Shown here: piece after piece, positions 1 to 8,176 of the stretch | How the letters are laid out: each line of letters starts with the position of its first letter | Position numbering within the stretch: the stretch's first letter is position 1 | Assembly: GCF_002252755.1 (NCBI RefSeq) | Contig: NZ_NHOY01000071.1 | Location: 1-64,000 of the forward strand | Direction: 5' to 3' | From: Halorubrum sp. Hd13 | GTDB taxonomy: Archaea; Halobacteriota; Halobacteria; Halobacteriales; Haloferacaceae | DNA length: 64,000 bases | Position numbers and translations under genes: made by a program | The notes under the pieces: model-generated | Told to the model about the DNA's origin: nothing | What the model saw: the letters and a program-made list of their open reading frames with translations, nothing else | Databases searched by the model: none

Positions 1-59
1 CCACCCGGTCCGTCCGACGCTCCGGTAGGTTTTAGCGCCCGCCGCTCGATGCGTCGGAC

Positions 60-155
60 ATGAGCAAGAAACTGAAGCTCGTTCTGGTCCTGTCGCTCGT
101 CACGCTCGCGTACTTCCTGTTCGCCGGCGACAAGGAGCCGGTGACCGTCGAATAG
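60..155 (+). CDS. 31-residue single-span membrane peptide
   Basis: A short frame from ATG to TAG encodes 31 residues. It has a basic start (MSKKLKL), one hydrophobic stretch of about 15 residues that could cross the membrane once, and a charged tail. A TATA-like box (GGTTTTAGC, around 27-35) sits about 26 bases before the ATG, the spacing of a leaderless haloarchaeal transcript. I do not recognise the family. The promoter, the K-to-E charge layout and the clean stop argue for a real small gene, but no homology search was possible. Confidence 0.6.
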   Translation: MSKKLKLVLVLSLVTLAYFLFAGDKEPVTVE

Positions 156-241
156 CGAGCGGCGCGACCGCGCACCGACTCCGACCGATCCCCGCGGGCG
201 GATGCCCGCCGTTTTTACCCCGCAATCGCGTAGCGACGGGT

Positions 242-1102
242 ATGTACGGGGTCGTCACGCGCAACGCCGACGAGGTCGAGATGGAGCCGTTCGACCTCGG
301 CTTCTACGAGGTGAAAGACGTCACGGGGCGGTCGGCCGCGCCGCTCCCGAACGCGGTGAACATGGTGTCGTGTTTCGGAGACAACGCCGCTGCCGGCGAG
401 AACCCGGACCTCGTCCCCGTCGACGAGCGCGGCGAGCCGGCGACCCGCGACCGCGACTACTTCGACTGGGCGTACATCTGCCCGACGCACCCGGAGTACC
501 GCGAGGGTCTGCTGGAGATAATCGAGGACTGCGCCGCCGAGAGCGACGACGTGCGCCTCGACGACGTGGGGTTCCCGCGCGAGGGGTTCTGTCGCTGCGA
601 CCGCTGCGAGCGGCTGTTCGCCGAGAGCGACCGCGAGCGCTGGAGCGACTGGCGCGCCGACGTCATCACCGGGTTCGTCGCCGACGCCGCCGAACTGGTC
701 CCCGGCCGCGTGCTGCTCACGCTGTACCCCGACCCGTATCCAGGCCACCTCAGAGCGCGCGCCGGCCTGGACCTCGATCGACTCGCCGACCACGTCGACG
801 AGTTCGTCGTCCCGCTGTACGACACCGAGTACGCGACGACCTACTGGCTGGAGGCGATCGCCCGCGGCTTCCGGACGCGGCTCGGCGGCGACTACGACGT
901 CCACGGCGCGCCGCCGGAGACGCCGTTCTCGCTGGAGCTGTACGCGGTCGACGTCGCCGTCGACGACCTGATCCACGCGACCGAGGTCGCCGAGACGTAC
1001 GCGAAGGACGTCTTCTTCGGGTACGACGCCAACAACGCGGCCGCCGCGCTCCGCCGGAAAGACGCGGACGGACGCGACGGCGAGGTCCACCGGCCGGACT
1101 GA
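242..1102 (+). CDS. glycoside-hydrolase-like TIM-barrel protein
   Basis: The 286-residue protein has no signal peptide. Residues about 75-125 carry WAYICPTHPEYREG, then RLDDVGFP, then CRCDRC. This order (a CP.HPEYRE helix, a strand ending in LDD, a Cys cluster after the strand) resembles uncharacterised TIM-barrel glycoside-hydrolase-like proteins, and I infer a barrel enzyme from it. The paired Asp residues at the strand end would be the likely catalytic or binding residues. TATA (GTTTTTACC, about 211-219) lies 25-30 bases before the ATG, so the mRNA is probably leaderless. The gene stands alone and converges on nuoCD. Substrate unknown. Confidence 0.75.
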   Translation: MYGVVTRNADEVEMEPFDLGFYEVKDVTGRSAAPLPNAVNMVSCFGDNAAAGENPDLVPVDERGEPATRDRDYFDWAYICPTHPEYREGLLEIIEDCAAESDDVRLDDVGFPREGFCRCDRCERLFAESDRERWSDWRADVITGFVADAAELVPGRVLLTLYPDPYPGHLRARAGLDLDRLADHVDEFVVPLYDTEYATTYWLEAIARGFRTRLGGDYDVHGAPPETPFSLELYAVDVAVDDLIHATEVAETYAKDVFFGYDANNAAAALRRKDADGRDGEVHRPD

Positions 1103-1323
1103 TCGCGACGGCGATTCGGGGGCGCCTCGCGAGCGCCTCGTCTCGGCGGCTCTGTGAAAGAGGGTTTATATACCGTCACGGCCGACCCCTACTCGACCGG
1201 CCGCCGGCGTGCGACACACCGGTCGTCTCGCGTTCGCGCGAGGCGGTCGCCTTTCAACGTCCGCGCCGTAGCGGCGGTCGCCCTACAGTCGTGAGCCGCC
1301 GGCTCGTCCGAGACAGCGGCGAC
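1103..1323. other. intergenic stretch with an orphan TATA box
   Basis: About 220 bases lie between two convergent genes. A strong TATA sequence (TTTATATA, 1165-1172) has no reading frame in reach on either strand. Downstream on plus there are short inverted repeats (GACCGG near 1195, CCGGTC near 1218) and a repeated GCGGTCGCC. No protein-coding gene is supported. A small untranslated transcript is possible but unproven. Confidence 0.4.
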
Positions 1324-2979
1324 TCACCGGTCGACTTCGCCCATGATCGTGTCTAAGCTCCCCAGCGACGCGATCAGGTCCGGAATCGCCTCGCCGTCGG
1401 CCATCTCGGGAAGCGCTTGGAGGTTCGAGAAGGAGGGCCCGCGGATCTTGAAGCGGGCGGGCTCGTCGGTGCCGTCCGCGCGAATGTAGATGCCGAGCTC
1501 GCCCTTGGCGGCCTCGACAGCGCGATAGATCTCCGTGTCGTCGTCCGGTCGGAGCGTGCGGGGCACGTTCGCCTGAACCGTCCGCTCGTCTTCTGGCCAG
1601 TCCTCGAGCAGGTCGACGCACTGCTCGACGATCTTCGCGGACTCCTCGACCTCGCGCATCCGGACGAGCAGGCGACTGTAGTTGTCGCAGCCGTCTTCGG
1701 TGACGACGTCCCAGTCGAGGTCGTCGTAGTAGCCGTACGGGTCGTCGCGGCGCAGGTCGTAGTCGACGCCCGACCCGCGGAGCACGGGCCCCGTGCAGCC
1801 GTACTCCTTCGCGACCTCCGGGGGGAGAACGCCGGTGTCGACCGTGCGCAACTGGAGGATCTCGTTGCGAGTGAGGAGGTCGTGGTACTCCTCCAGCCGA
1901 CGCGGGAGGCCGTCGAGGAACGTCCGCACCGTCGAGAAGAACTCCTCGCGGGGTTCGGGGAGGTCCCAGGCGACGCCGCCGAGCCGGAAGTAGTTGAACA
2001 TCAGCCGCTGGCCCGTCAGGTCCTCTAAGACGTCCTGGACCCGTTCGCGCTCCTGGATCGCGTACATGAACGTCGCGGTGAAGTCGCCGATCACGTCGAG
2101 CGCGTACGCGCCCATCGCCAGCATGTGCGAGAGGATCCGGCTGCACTCGGCGCCCATCGTCCGGATGACCTGCGCGTACTCCGGCACCTCGATGTCGGCG
2201 AGGTCCTCGGCCGCGCGGGCGTACGCCCACTCGTTCAGCAGGCCGCCACCGCCCCAGTCCCAGCGGTCGGGGTACGGCATGATCTGATGGCGGTACGTCC
2301 CGGACTCGGCCATCTGCTCCTCGCAGCGATGGATGTAGCCGATGTCCGGCTCCACGCCGACGACGTCCTCCCCGTCGAGCGTGACTTGCAGGTGGAGGAC
2401 GCCGTGGGTCGCCGGGTGGTGCGGTCCGATGTTAAGGAGCATCGTGTCGCTCCCGGTCGCCGCGGACGATCCGGGTTCGACGGGCTCGTTCTCGGACAGC
2501 GCCGCGATCTGCGGGCGGTCCTGGTCGTACCCCATCGAGAGGGGGTGGCCCTGCCACGTCTCGGGCAGGAGGATCCGCCGGTGGTCGGGGTGGTCGTCGT
2601 ACCGGATCCCGACGAGGTCGTACGCCTCCCGCTCGTGCCAGTCGGCGGTGCGGAACACGGGCTCGGCCGACTCAGAGACCGGGTCGTCCTTGTCTGCGGG
2701 GACGACGACGCCGACCTCCCGAGTCGGGTCATCGAACGATCGGAGGTGGTAGATCGACTCGTACCGGTTCTCGTACTCCTGCGCGGTGACGCAGGCGAGG
2801 TGGTCGAATCCGGCTTCCGATTTCAGCCTCGAGAGCGCCGCTTGAACCGCGTCCGGGCGAATCCGAGCGGCGGGCGCGTTCAGGTGCGTCTCGCGTGCCG
2901 TGACCAGTTCACGGATCGACGAGAACGGGTCACCCTCCGCGTCGGCGTCCTTCCGTTCGGTCAGCGCGTCGGTCGACAT
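1324..2979 (-). CDS. nuoCD: fused NADH-quinone oxidoreductase subunit C/D (orphan, altered quinone site)
   Basis: The 551-residue protein joins a NuoC domain (about 20-165, with AEPVFRTADWHEREAYDLVGI) to a NuoD domain (about 175-551, with GPHHPATHGVLHL and IGYIHRCEEQM). NuoD forms half of the quinone pocket in complex I and its archaeal relatives. His192, which matches the quinone-site histidine, is kept. The quinone-site tyrosine, normally in a DY-x-S type motif, is replaced by Trp242 in DRWDWGGGG, which puts a glycine run in the pocket loop. No other nuo gene is nearby, whereas nuoCD usually sits in the nuo operon. It may be a second, specialised or decaying copy. The family is clear; its function in respiration is not. 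Confidence 0.9.
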   Translation of the reverse strand: MSTDALTERKDADAEGDPFSSIRELVTARETHLNAPAARIRPDAVQAALSRLKSEAGFDHLACVTAQEYENRYESIYHLRSFDDPTREVGVVVPADKDDPVSESAEPVFRTADWHEREAYDLVGIRYDDHPDHRRILLPETWQGHPLSMGYDQDRPQIAALSENEPVEPGSSAATGSDTMLLNIGPHHPATHGVLHLQVTLDGEDVVGVEPDIGYIHRCEEQMAESGTYRHQIMPYPDRWDWGGGGLLNEWAYARAAEDLADIEVPEYAQVIRTMGAECSRILSHMLAMGAYALDVIGDFTATFMYAIQERERVQDVLEDLTGQRLMFNYFRLGGVAWDLPEPREEFFSTVRTFLDGLPRRLEEYHDLLTRNEILQLRTVDTGVLPPEVAKEYGCTGPVLRGSGVDYDLRRDDPYGYYDDLDWDVVTEDGCDNYSRLLVRMREVEESAKIVEQCVDLLEDWPEDERTVQANVPRTLRPDDDTEIYRAVEAAKGELGIYIRADGTDEPARFKIRGPSFSNLQALPEMADGEAIPDLIASLGSLDTIMGEVDR

Positions 2980-3063
2980 ACTCCAACGAACGCGGCCGGA
3001 GGACCCGACGCTTCTGCCGGCTCAGTGCGGGTTTTTATAACCTCACCGTCGCCATCGCCTGGC
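2980..3063. promoter_or_regulatory. divergent promoter region nuoCD / bat-type regulator
   Basis: 84 bases separate the two divergent starts. A TATA box on plus (TTTTTATAA, about 3032-3040) is about 26 bases before the GTG at 3064 and sets that start as leaderless. I cannot place a clear TATA box for nuoCD in the GC-rich remainder. Confidence 0.6.
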
Positions 3064-3732
3064 GTGAAGTATCTCCGGATCGAACTCAGATATCCGCCTG
3101 ACCTCATCCATCCGATACACCGGCTGATCGACGAGTCGGACGCGGTGGATCGGGACGTGCTCCTCCACGGAACGGTCCTCGACGAACCGGACGACACGTT
3201 CCTGTTCTACGTGGAGGGCGACATCGACGTGTACACCGACGCTCTTCGGTCAGTCGACCGGATCCGGGAGTTCGAGGTCACCCGGATCGACGAGACGGGC
3301 CACTACGTCTTTCTCACGCAGCGACGCGACGCGGTCGACGAGGCGATGTTCGGCCCGCTCCAGCGGACCGGCGTGGTCGTCGTCCCCCCGGTCGACTTCC
3401 GCCCGAACGGGGTCGCTCGGCTGACGCTCATCGGGACACAGGGGCCGCTAGGCGACGCGCTCGCGGATCTCCCCGACCGGATCGAGACCACGGTCCTCCG
3501 GATCGGCGAGTACGACTGGCGGCAGGACCTCTTCGACCCGGGACTGACCGACCGGCAGTTCGACGCCCTCGCGGCCGCCGTGGAGTGCGGCTACTACGAG
3601 TCCCCGCGGAGGGCGACCGTCGAGGCGGTCGCCGAGCGGATCGACGCCGCTCCGAGCACTGCGTCGGAACACCTCAGGAAGGCCGAATCGGCCGTGATGA
3701 CCGCGTTCATGGAGCTTCGCGACGTGCCGTGA
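3064..3732 (+). CDS. bat-type helix-turn-helix regulator
   Basis: The 222-residue protein begins at a GTG placed directly by the upstream TATA box. Longer in-frame starts would overlap nuoCD and are rejected. The N-terminal 150 residues form a haloarchaeal sensor-like domain of mixed strands. Residues about 163-218 (LTDRQFDALAAAVECGYYE then APSTASEHLRKAES) form the HTH_10 DNA-binding domain found at the C-terminus of bacterio-opsin activator-like proteins. It diverges from nuoCD and may control it, which is inference from position. The ligand is unknown. Confidence 0.85.
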   Translation: MKYLRIELRYPPDLIHPIHRLIDESDAVDRDVLLHGTVLDEPDDTFLFYVEGDIDVYTDALRSVDRIREFEVTRIDETGHYVFLTQRRDAVDEAMFGPLQRTGVVVVPPVDFRPNGVARLTLIGTQGPLGDALADLPDRIETTVLRIGEYDWRQDLFDPGLTDRQFDALAAAVECGYYESPRRATVEAVAERIDAAPSTASEHLRKAESAVMTAFMELRDVP

Positions 3733-3770
3733 GGCCGAGAGGCCGCGTGTGAGCGGCCCGCGTACCGCCG

Positions 3771-4514
3771 CTAGTGAACCGTCCGGTCGTCGCTCGTGTC
3801 GATCGCTTCGATCGGGTCGGCGTTGCCGAACTCCGGGTTCGGACCGTCGCCCGGTTCCGCCCAGTCGACCGCGTTCCGGAGCACCCGCCGGACGTCGTCG
3901 TTGTAGTAGACCGGGTACGTCTCGTGGCCCGGGCGGAAGTAGAACACCTTCCCGCTGCCGCGGCGGTAACAGCAGCCGGAGCGGAACGTCTCGCCGCCGG
4001 CGAACCAGGAGTTGAAGACGAGCGTGTCGGGCGCCGGGATATCGAACCGCTCGCCGTACATCTCCGCTTCCTCGACCTCGATGTACTCGCCGATCCCGTC
4101 GGCGATCGGATGGCCCGGCTCGATCGTCCAGAGCCGCTCCGTCTCGGCGGCCTCCCGCCACTTCAGCGAACAGCTGGTGCCCATGAGCCGCTTGAAAATC
4201 TTCGAGTAGTGCGCGGAGTGGAGCACGAGGAGTCCCATCCCGTCGAGCACGTGCTCGTGAACGCGGTCGACGACCTCGTCGCGCACCTCGTCGTGGGCGG
4301 CGTGGCCCCACCACGTGAGCACGTCGGTGTCGTTTAAGACCTCCTCGGTGAGGCCGTGGTCGGGGCCCTCGTCGAGGGTAGCGGTGCGGACGTCGTGGCC
4401 CGCCTCCTCGAAGACCTCCGCGAGAACCGCGTGGATCCCGTCGGGGTAGAGGTCGGCGACGACGTCGCTCTCGCGCTCGTGGCGATACTCGTTCCAGACC
4501 GTGACGCGTGCCAT
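3771..4514 (-). CDS. ThuA-like glutamine-amidotransferase-fold protein
   Basis: The 247-residue protein starts [13 protein letters not shown] and carries [29 protein letters not shown], then [10 protein letters not shown] near the end. These are hallmarks of the ThuA family (trehalose-utilisation type, class I glutamine amidotransferase-like fold), which is linked to sugar metabolism in bacteria. The true substrate here is not known. The family normally acts in the cytoplasm and no signal peptide is present. It converges with the bat-type regulator, 38 bases apart. A sugar-catabolic role is inference from family only. Confidence 0.85.
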   Translation of the reverse strand: MARVTVWNEYRHERESDVVADLYPDGIHAVLAEVFEEAGHDVRTATLDEGPDHGLTEEVLNDTDVLTWWGHAAHDEVRDEVVDRVHEHVLDGMGLLVLHSAHYSKIFKRLMGTSCSLKWREAAETERLWTIEPGHPIADGIGEYIEVEEAEMYGERFDIPAPDTLVFNSWFAGGETFRSGCCYRRGSGKVFYFRPGHETYPVYYNDDVRRVLRNAVDWAEPGDGPNPEFGNADPIEAIDTSDDRTVH

Positions 4515-4601
4515 ATCGTTCCTGCTCCCCGAATCGACTTGTAGGATCGTATCCGAACCGGTCGCACCTGCGGTCCGAGGGTGAGCATTCGTCGCCGGCC
4601 G

Positions 4602-4985
4602 TCACCCCGGAAAGAACAGCACGAACAGCGCCAGGGACAACACCGCGAACGCGACGGCGACCAGCACGCCGTACCACGCGGCGCCGCCCGCGAGGAGGAG
4701 TCGGCTCCCGTCCGGGAGGCGTACGTCGCGGACCGCCGGGAGGACGACCGCGACGGCCAGCCAGCCGCCGACCGCGACGAGAAGCGTCGATCCGAACGCC
4801 CACGCCGGCAACGTCGGACTGCCGGCGGGCAACCGAACGCCGACCGCGAGAAATCCCGCGGTATGGGTGCAGACGACGACCGCGACGAGGAACGGGTAGT
4901 TCAGGCCGACCCGACCGGTCGGCCACCGGCTACAGAGGTCGCGCAGGCGCTCGGACAGCAGCAGTGGTGCCCAACCCACCAGCAC
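4602..4985 (-). CDS. four-span membrane protein; 5' part interrupted by in-frame TGA
   Basis: From a GTG at 4985 this frame gives 127 residues with about four hydrophobic spans and no family I recognise. The same frame extends upstream to an ATG at 5033 (MASGNALVLVPIL), but codon 14 is TGA (4992-4994). A TATA box on minus (TTATAATTT, about 5056-5066) lies about 28 bases before that ATG, so the promoter was set for 5033. Either the gene carries a nonsense mutation that removes half of the first span, or translation restarts at the GTG seven bases after the stop. A base-call error is the plain alternative. Confidence 0.55.
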   Translation of the reverse strand: MLVGWAPLLLSERLRDLCSRWPTGRVGLNYPFLVAVVVCTHTAGFLAVGVRLPAGSPTLPAWAFGSTLLVAVGGWLAVAVVLPAVRDVRLPDGSRLLLAGGAAWYGVLVAVAFAVLSLALFVLFFPG

Positions 4986-5054
4986 GACGACTCACAGGAT
5001 CGGGACGAGGACCAGTGCGTTTCCGGAGGCCATCGATCGGCTAATTCTGATTAA

Positions 5055-5066
5055 CTAAATTATAAC
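5055..5066 (-). promoter_or_regulatory. TATA box for the interrupted membrane protein
   Basis: The minus-strand sequence GTTATAATTTAG lies about 28 bases upstream of ATG 5033, the normal distance for a leaderless haloarchaeal start. It sits in an unusually AT-rich patch (5041-5067). Confidence 0.6.
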
Positions 5067-5102
5067 TTCCGCCGGGCGAGGGGAGGGGGAAGTCGATTTC
5101 GG

Positions 5103-5555
5103 CTACCCCGAGAACTCGGACTCGCTCACCCGGACGACGACCGTCTCTTCCACGTCGCGGAGGTCGTACTCGGGCGTCTCGCCCTGTTTCCGGCGGACGT
5201 ACAGCGGCTCGACCGGCCGGCCGTCCACGAGTCCGAACACCTTCAGGCGCTGGTCGGTCTCCTCGGGCGGGACGGCGCCGTCGCGGACCTCGCGGGCGAG
5301 GCCGCGGGAGAGCCACTCGTCGGTCGAAATCGACGGCTCGCGGACGAGCGCCTCGTCGACGAAGCGCACGAGGTACCAGTTGAGGTCGTTCAACAGCGCG
5401 ACCGCGGCGCCGAGGCTCACGGTGTCGACGGCGAGGCTGTTCGCGAACGGCTCCTCGATGTCGTACGTCGCGAGCGCGTCCCTGGCGGTCTCGCGAGACA
5501 GCAGCTCGTAGGTGAGGTTGACGTCCGGATCGCCGAGGAGACACACCCGCGTCAC
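5103..5555 (-). CDS. conserved haloarchaeal protein (DUF5804-like)
   Basis: The soluble 150-residue protein starts [19 protein letters not shown] and contains [12 protein letters not shown]. It has no signal, membrane span or catalytic motif that I can name. I associate it with the haloarchaeal DUF5804 family from memory, with limited confidence in the number. It has its own short upstream gap before the methionine adenosyltransferase gene on the same strand (about 80 bases) and could be read from that promoter. Confidence 0.65.
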   Translation of the reverse strand: MTRVCLLGDPDVNLTYELLSRETARDALATYDIEEPFANSLAVDTVSLGAAVALLNDLNWYLVRFVDEALVREPSISTDEWLSRGLAREVRDGAVPPEETDQRLKVFGLVDGRPVEPLYVRRKQGETPEYDLRDVEETVVVRVSESEFSG

Positions 5556-5634
5556 ACGCTATCGGTCTCGCCGGCTCCTCAAATCGGTTGCGGTCGTCGG
5601 GGGGCGAGGCGGAGCGACCCTCCGGTCCCGCCGC

Positions 5635-6837
5635 TCAGAACGTCGAGACGTCGCCGTCGATGACGCTCCGGGTCACGTCGGTGACGTCGGCCAGTTCTCG
5701 GTCGACGATCGTCAGGACCTCCGCCTCGATGTCGCCGAGCGCGACCCCCTCCTCGGTGACGAGCTGCGCGTCGGCGACGTGCGGCTCGTCGATCGGGCGG
5801 CCGATCTGCGAGAGCAGGCGCACCTGCAGGTCGCGGATCCCGTCGACCTCGTCGGTGACCGACTCGGCGATCCGCGTCGACAGGAGGTTGTATATCTTCC
5901 CGATGTGGTTGACGGGGTTCTTGCCGGAGGTCGCCTCCATCGACATCGGCCGGTTCGGAGTGATGAGCCCGTTCGCGCGGTTCCCGCGCCCGACTGACCC
6001 GTCGTCGCCCTGCTCGGCCGAGGTGCCGGTGACGGTGAGGTACACCGACCCCTCGTCGTAGTCGTCAGCGGTGTTCACGTCGACGTGGACCTCGCGGTCG
6101 GTGTGGTCCTGAGCGAGCCCGGTGACGAACTCGCGCACGTCGTTGACGGCGTCGTCGTACGCGTCCAGCCCGTCCACGTACCGGTCGACCATCGCGGCCG
6201 CGACCGTGATGTCGATCCGGTCGCCCTCGCGCTTGCCCATGATCTTCACGTCGGGGCCGAGCTCGGGGTGCTCGTCGTGATACCGGCCGTTGAGCGCTCG
6301 CTCGGCCTCGTGGACGATCGTCTCCGTCTCCGTGAGCGGGGCGTGACCGACGCCGAAGGAGGTGTCGTTCGCCATCGGCACCTGCTGGGTCTCCTCGCCG
6401 AAGACGTCCTGGAGGTCGCCCGAGCCCTCGCCGAGTTTGACGTCGACGACGACGTCCGTTCCGTACTCCAACTCCGGGATGGCCTCGGCGAGGTAGTCGC
6501 GGGCGGCCGCCAGCGCGGTCGAGTCGACGGGGAGCTGCTCGCCCTCGTACTCCTTCGTGGCGCGGCCGACGATGAGCAGGTAGATCGGCTCGACGACCTC
6601 GCCGCCGCCGTACGCGGGGGCGGCGCGGCCGGCGACGAGCTGCGTCTCGTCCGTGTTGTAGTGGAGCACCTTGCCGACGCGGTCCAAGTAGAGCTGCGAG
6701 AGCGCCCGCGACACCGACTCCGCGACGCCGTCGCAGATCGAGTCAGGGTGTCCGATACCCTTCCGCTCGACGATCTCGACCTCCTGGTCCTCGACGGCCC
6801 GCCGGTCGAGGCGGCTGACCTGAATGTTCCGGTCCAT
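5635..6837 (-). CDS. mat: archaeal S-adenosylmethionine synthase
   Basis: The 400-residue protein makes S-adenosylmethionine from methionine and ATP. It matches the archaeal type of the enzyme, which is far from bacterial Met[16 protein letters not shown] (residues about 23-37), [12 protein letters not shown], and [20 protein letters not shown] near residue 290. Length is as usual for the family. The start ATG at 6837 lies about 30 bases after a minus-strand TATA (GTTATACTG, about 6866-6874). S-adenosylmethionine is used by several methyltransferases and radical enzymes in this window (TrmI, TrmJ, RaSEA, Elp3). Confidence 0.97.
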   Translation of the reverse strand: MDRNIQVSRLDRRAVEDQEVEIVERKGIGHPDSICDGVAESVSRALSQLYLDRVGKVLHYNTDETQLVAGRAAPAYGGGEVVEPIYLLIVGRATKEYEGEQLPVDSTALAAARDYLAEAIPELEYGTDVVVDVKLGEGSGDLQDVFGEETQQVPMANDTSFGVGHAPLTETETIVHEAERALNGRYHDEHPELGPDVKIMGKREGDRIDITVAAAMVDRYVDGLDAYDDAVNDVREFVTGLAQDHTDREVHVDVNTADDYDEGSVYLTVTGTSAEQGDDGSVGRGNRANGLITPNRPMSMEATSGKNPVNHIGKIYNLLSTRIAESVTDEVDGIRDLQVRLLSQIGRPIDEPHVADAQLVTEEGVALGDIEAEVLTIVDRELADVTDVTRSVIDGDVSTF

Positions 6838-6981
6838 TACCTCTCGGTACTCCGTGGGTCGCAGTATAACTTGCGGAAACCTCCCGCGCCCGGGTAATGC
6901 TTCGAGGTAATTGTTTGGCAGATGTTGACGCTACTTCGCCCCCGGCCGTCCGACCGAGCGACCGCGCTCTCTCGTCGGCGC

Positions 6982-8103
6982 TCAGCGGACCGCCTCGTAC
7001 GCCTCGCCCATCGCGTCCAGCGCCTCGCGGAGTTCGCTCTCGTCGGTCGCGTACGAGATCCGGGCGTGGCCGCGGCCGTGTTCGCCGAACGCCTCGCCCG
7101 GGACGACGATCACCCCGCGGTCGATGCACTCGTCGACGAACCCCTCGGGAACGCGTGGCATCGCGTAGAAGGCGCCCTGCGGGGTCGGGCAGTCGAGGCC
7201 GATCTCGTCGAACCCCTCCAGGAGCAGGTCGCGGCGGCGCTCGAAGGAGGCCGTCATCTCGTCGACTATCCCGCGGTCGCCGCGCAGGGCGCCCTCGGCC
7301 GCGTACTGGGCCGGGGCCGACGCGCAGGCCTGCGCGTACTGGTGGACGCGCAGCATGCGCTCCACGCGCTCGTCCGAGCCGTACACCCAGCCGAGCCGCC
7401 AGCCCGTCATCGAGAACAGCTTCGAGGCGGAGTTGACGACGACGACGCTGTCCGTCTCCGCGAACTCCATCGGCGAGTAGTGCTCGCCGTCGAAGACGGT
7501 GTACTCGTACACCTCGTCGGAGATACAGAGCACGTCGTGCTCGTCCGCGATCCGCGCGAACTCGCGCACGTCCGCCTCGGAGGATACCGCGCCGGTGGGG
7601 TTGCCGGGCGAGTTAACCACGAACGCGGCGGTGTCGTCGGTGATCGCCGCCTCGATCGCGGCCGGGTCGATCGTGAGGTCGTCGCGCAGCGGCGCGGGGA
7701 CGGGCTCGCCGCCCGCGAGCTTCGTGAGGGCGTCGTAGGAGACGAACCCCGGGTCCGGGATCACGACCTCGTCGCCAGCGCTCACGTGCGCCTCCATCGC
7801 GACGTGGAGCGCCTCGCTCCCGCCCGCGGTGGCGATCACGTTCGCGGGGTCTAAGTCGATCCCCTGGTCCCCCCGGTGCTTCTCCGCGATCGCCTCCCGG
7901 AGCGACCGGATCCCCTTGTTCTCTGTGTAGGCGTCCGCCTTCCCGTCCTCGATCGCGTCGATGGCCGCCCGACGCGCGTGCGCCGGCGTCGGGAAGTCGG
8001 GCTGTCCGAGCCCGAGGTTGATCGCGTCGTCGCCGGCCGCCTCGAACACCTCGCGGATCCCGCTGATGGAGATCCGCTCGACCCTGTCGGAGAAGTTCGG
8101 CAT
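6982..8103 (-). CDS. aspC: class I/II PLP-dependent aminotransferase (aspartate type)
   Basis: The 373-residue enzyme begins MPNFSDRVERISISGIRE. An in-frame start 13 codons earlier would add a basic stretch not typical of the family and is not used. INLGLGQPDFPTP near residue 30, NSPGNPTGAV in the middle, and Lys228 in NSASKLFSMTGWRLGW (the PLP Schiff-base lysine) are all present. It fits the archaeal aspartate/aromatic aminotransferase group. Exact amino-acid preference cannot be read from sequence. It stands just downstream of mat's promoter region and reads on the same strand as the TbsP-like gene after it. Confidence 0.93.
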   Translation of the reverse strand: MPNFSDRVERISISGIREVFEAAGDDAINLGLGQPDFPTPAHARRAAIDAIEDGKADAYTENKGIRSLREAIAEKHRGDQGIDLDPANVIATAGGSEALHVAMEAHVSAGDEVVIPDPGFVSYDALTKLAGGEPVPAPLRDDLTIDPAAIEAAITDDTAAFVVNSPGNPTGAVSSEADVREFARIADEHDVLCISDEVYEYTVFDGEHYSPMEFAETDSVVVVNSASKLFSMTGWRLGWVYGSDERVERMLRVHQYAQACASAPAQYAAEGALRGDRGIVDEMTASFERRRDLLLEGFDEIGLDCPTPQGAFYAMPRVPEGFVDECIDRGVIVVPGEAFGEHGRGHARISYATDESELREALDAMGEAYEAVR

Positions 8104-8176
8104 ATCCGTTCGGGGGCGCCGCCGGGAGTTAGTTCTTGTCACGTCCGCGCTCTCGACGGGGAGGCGCGGCCGGCGG

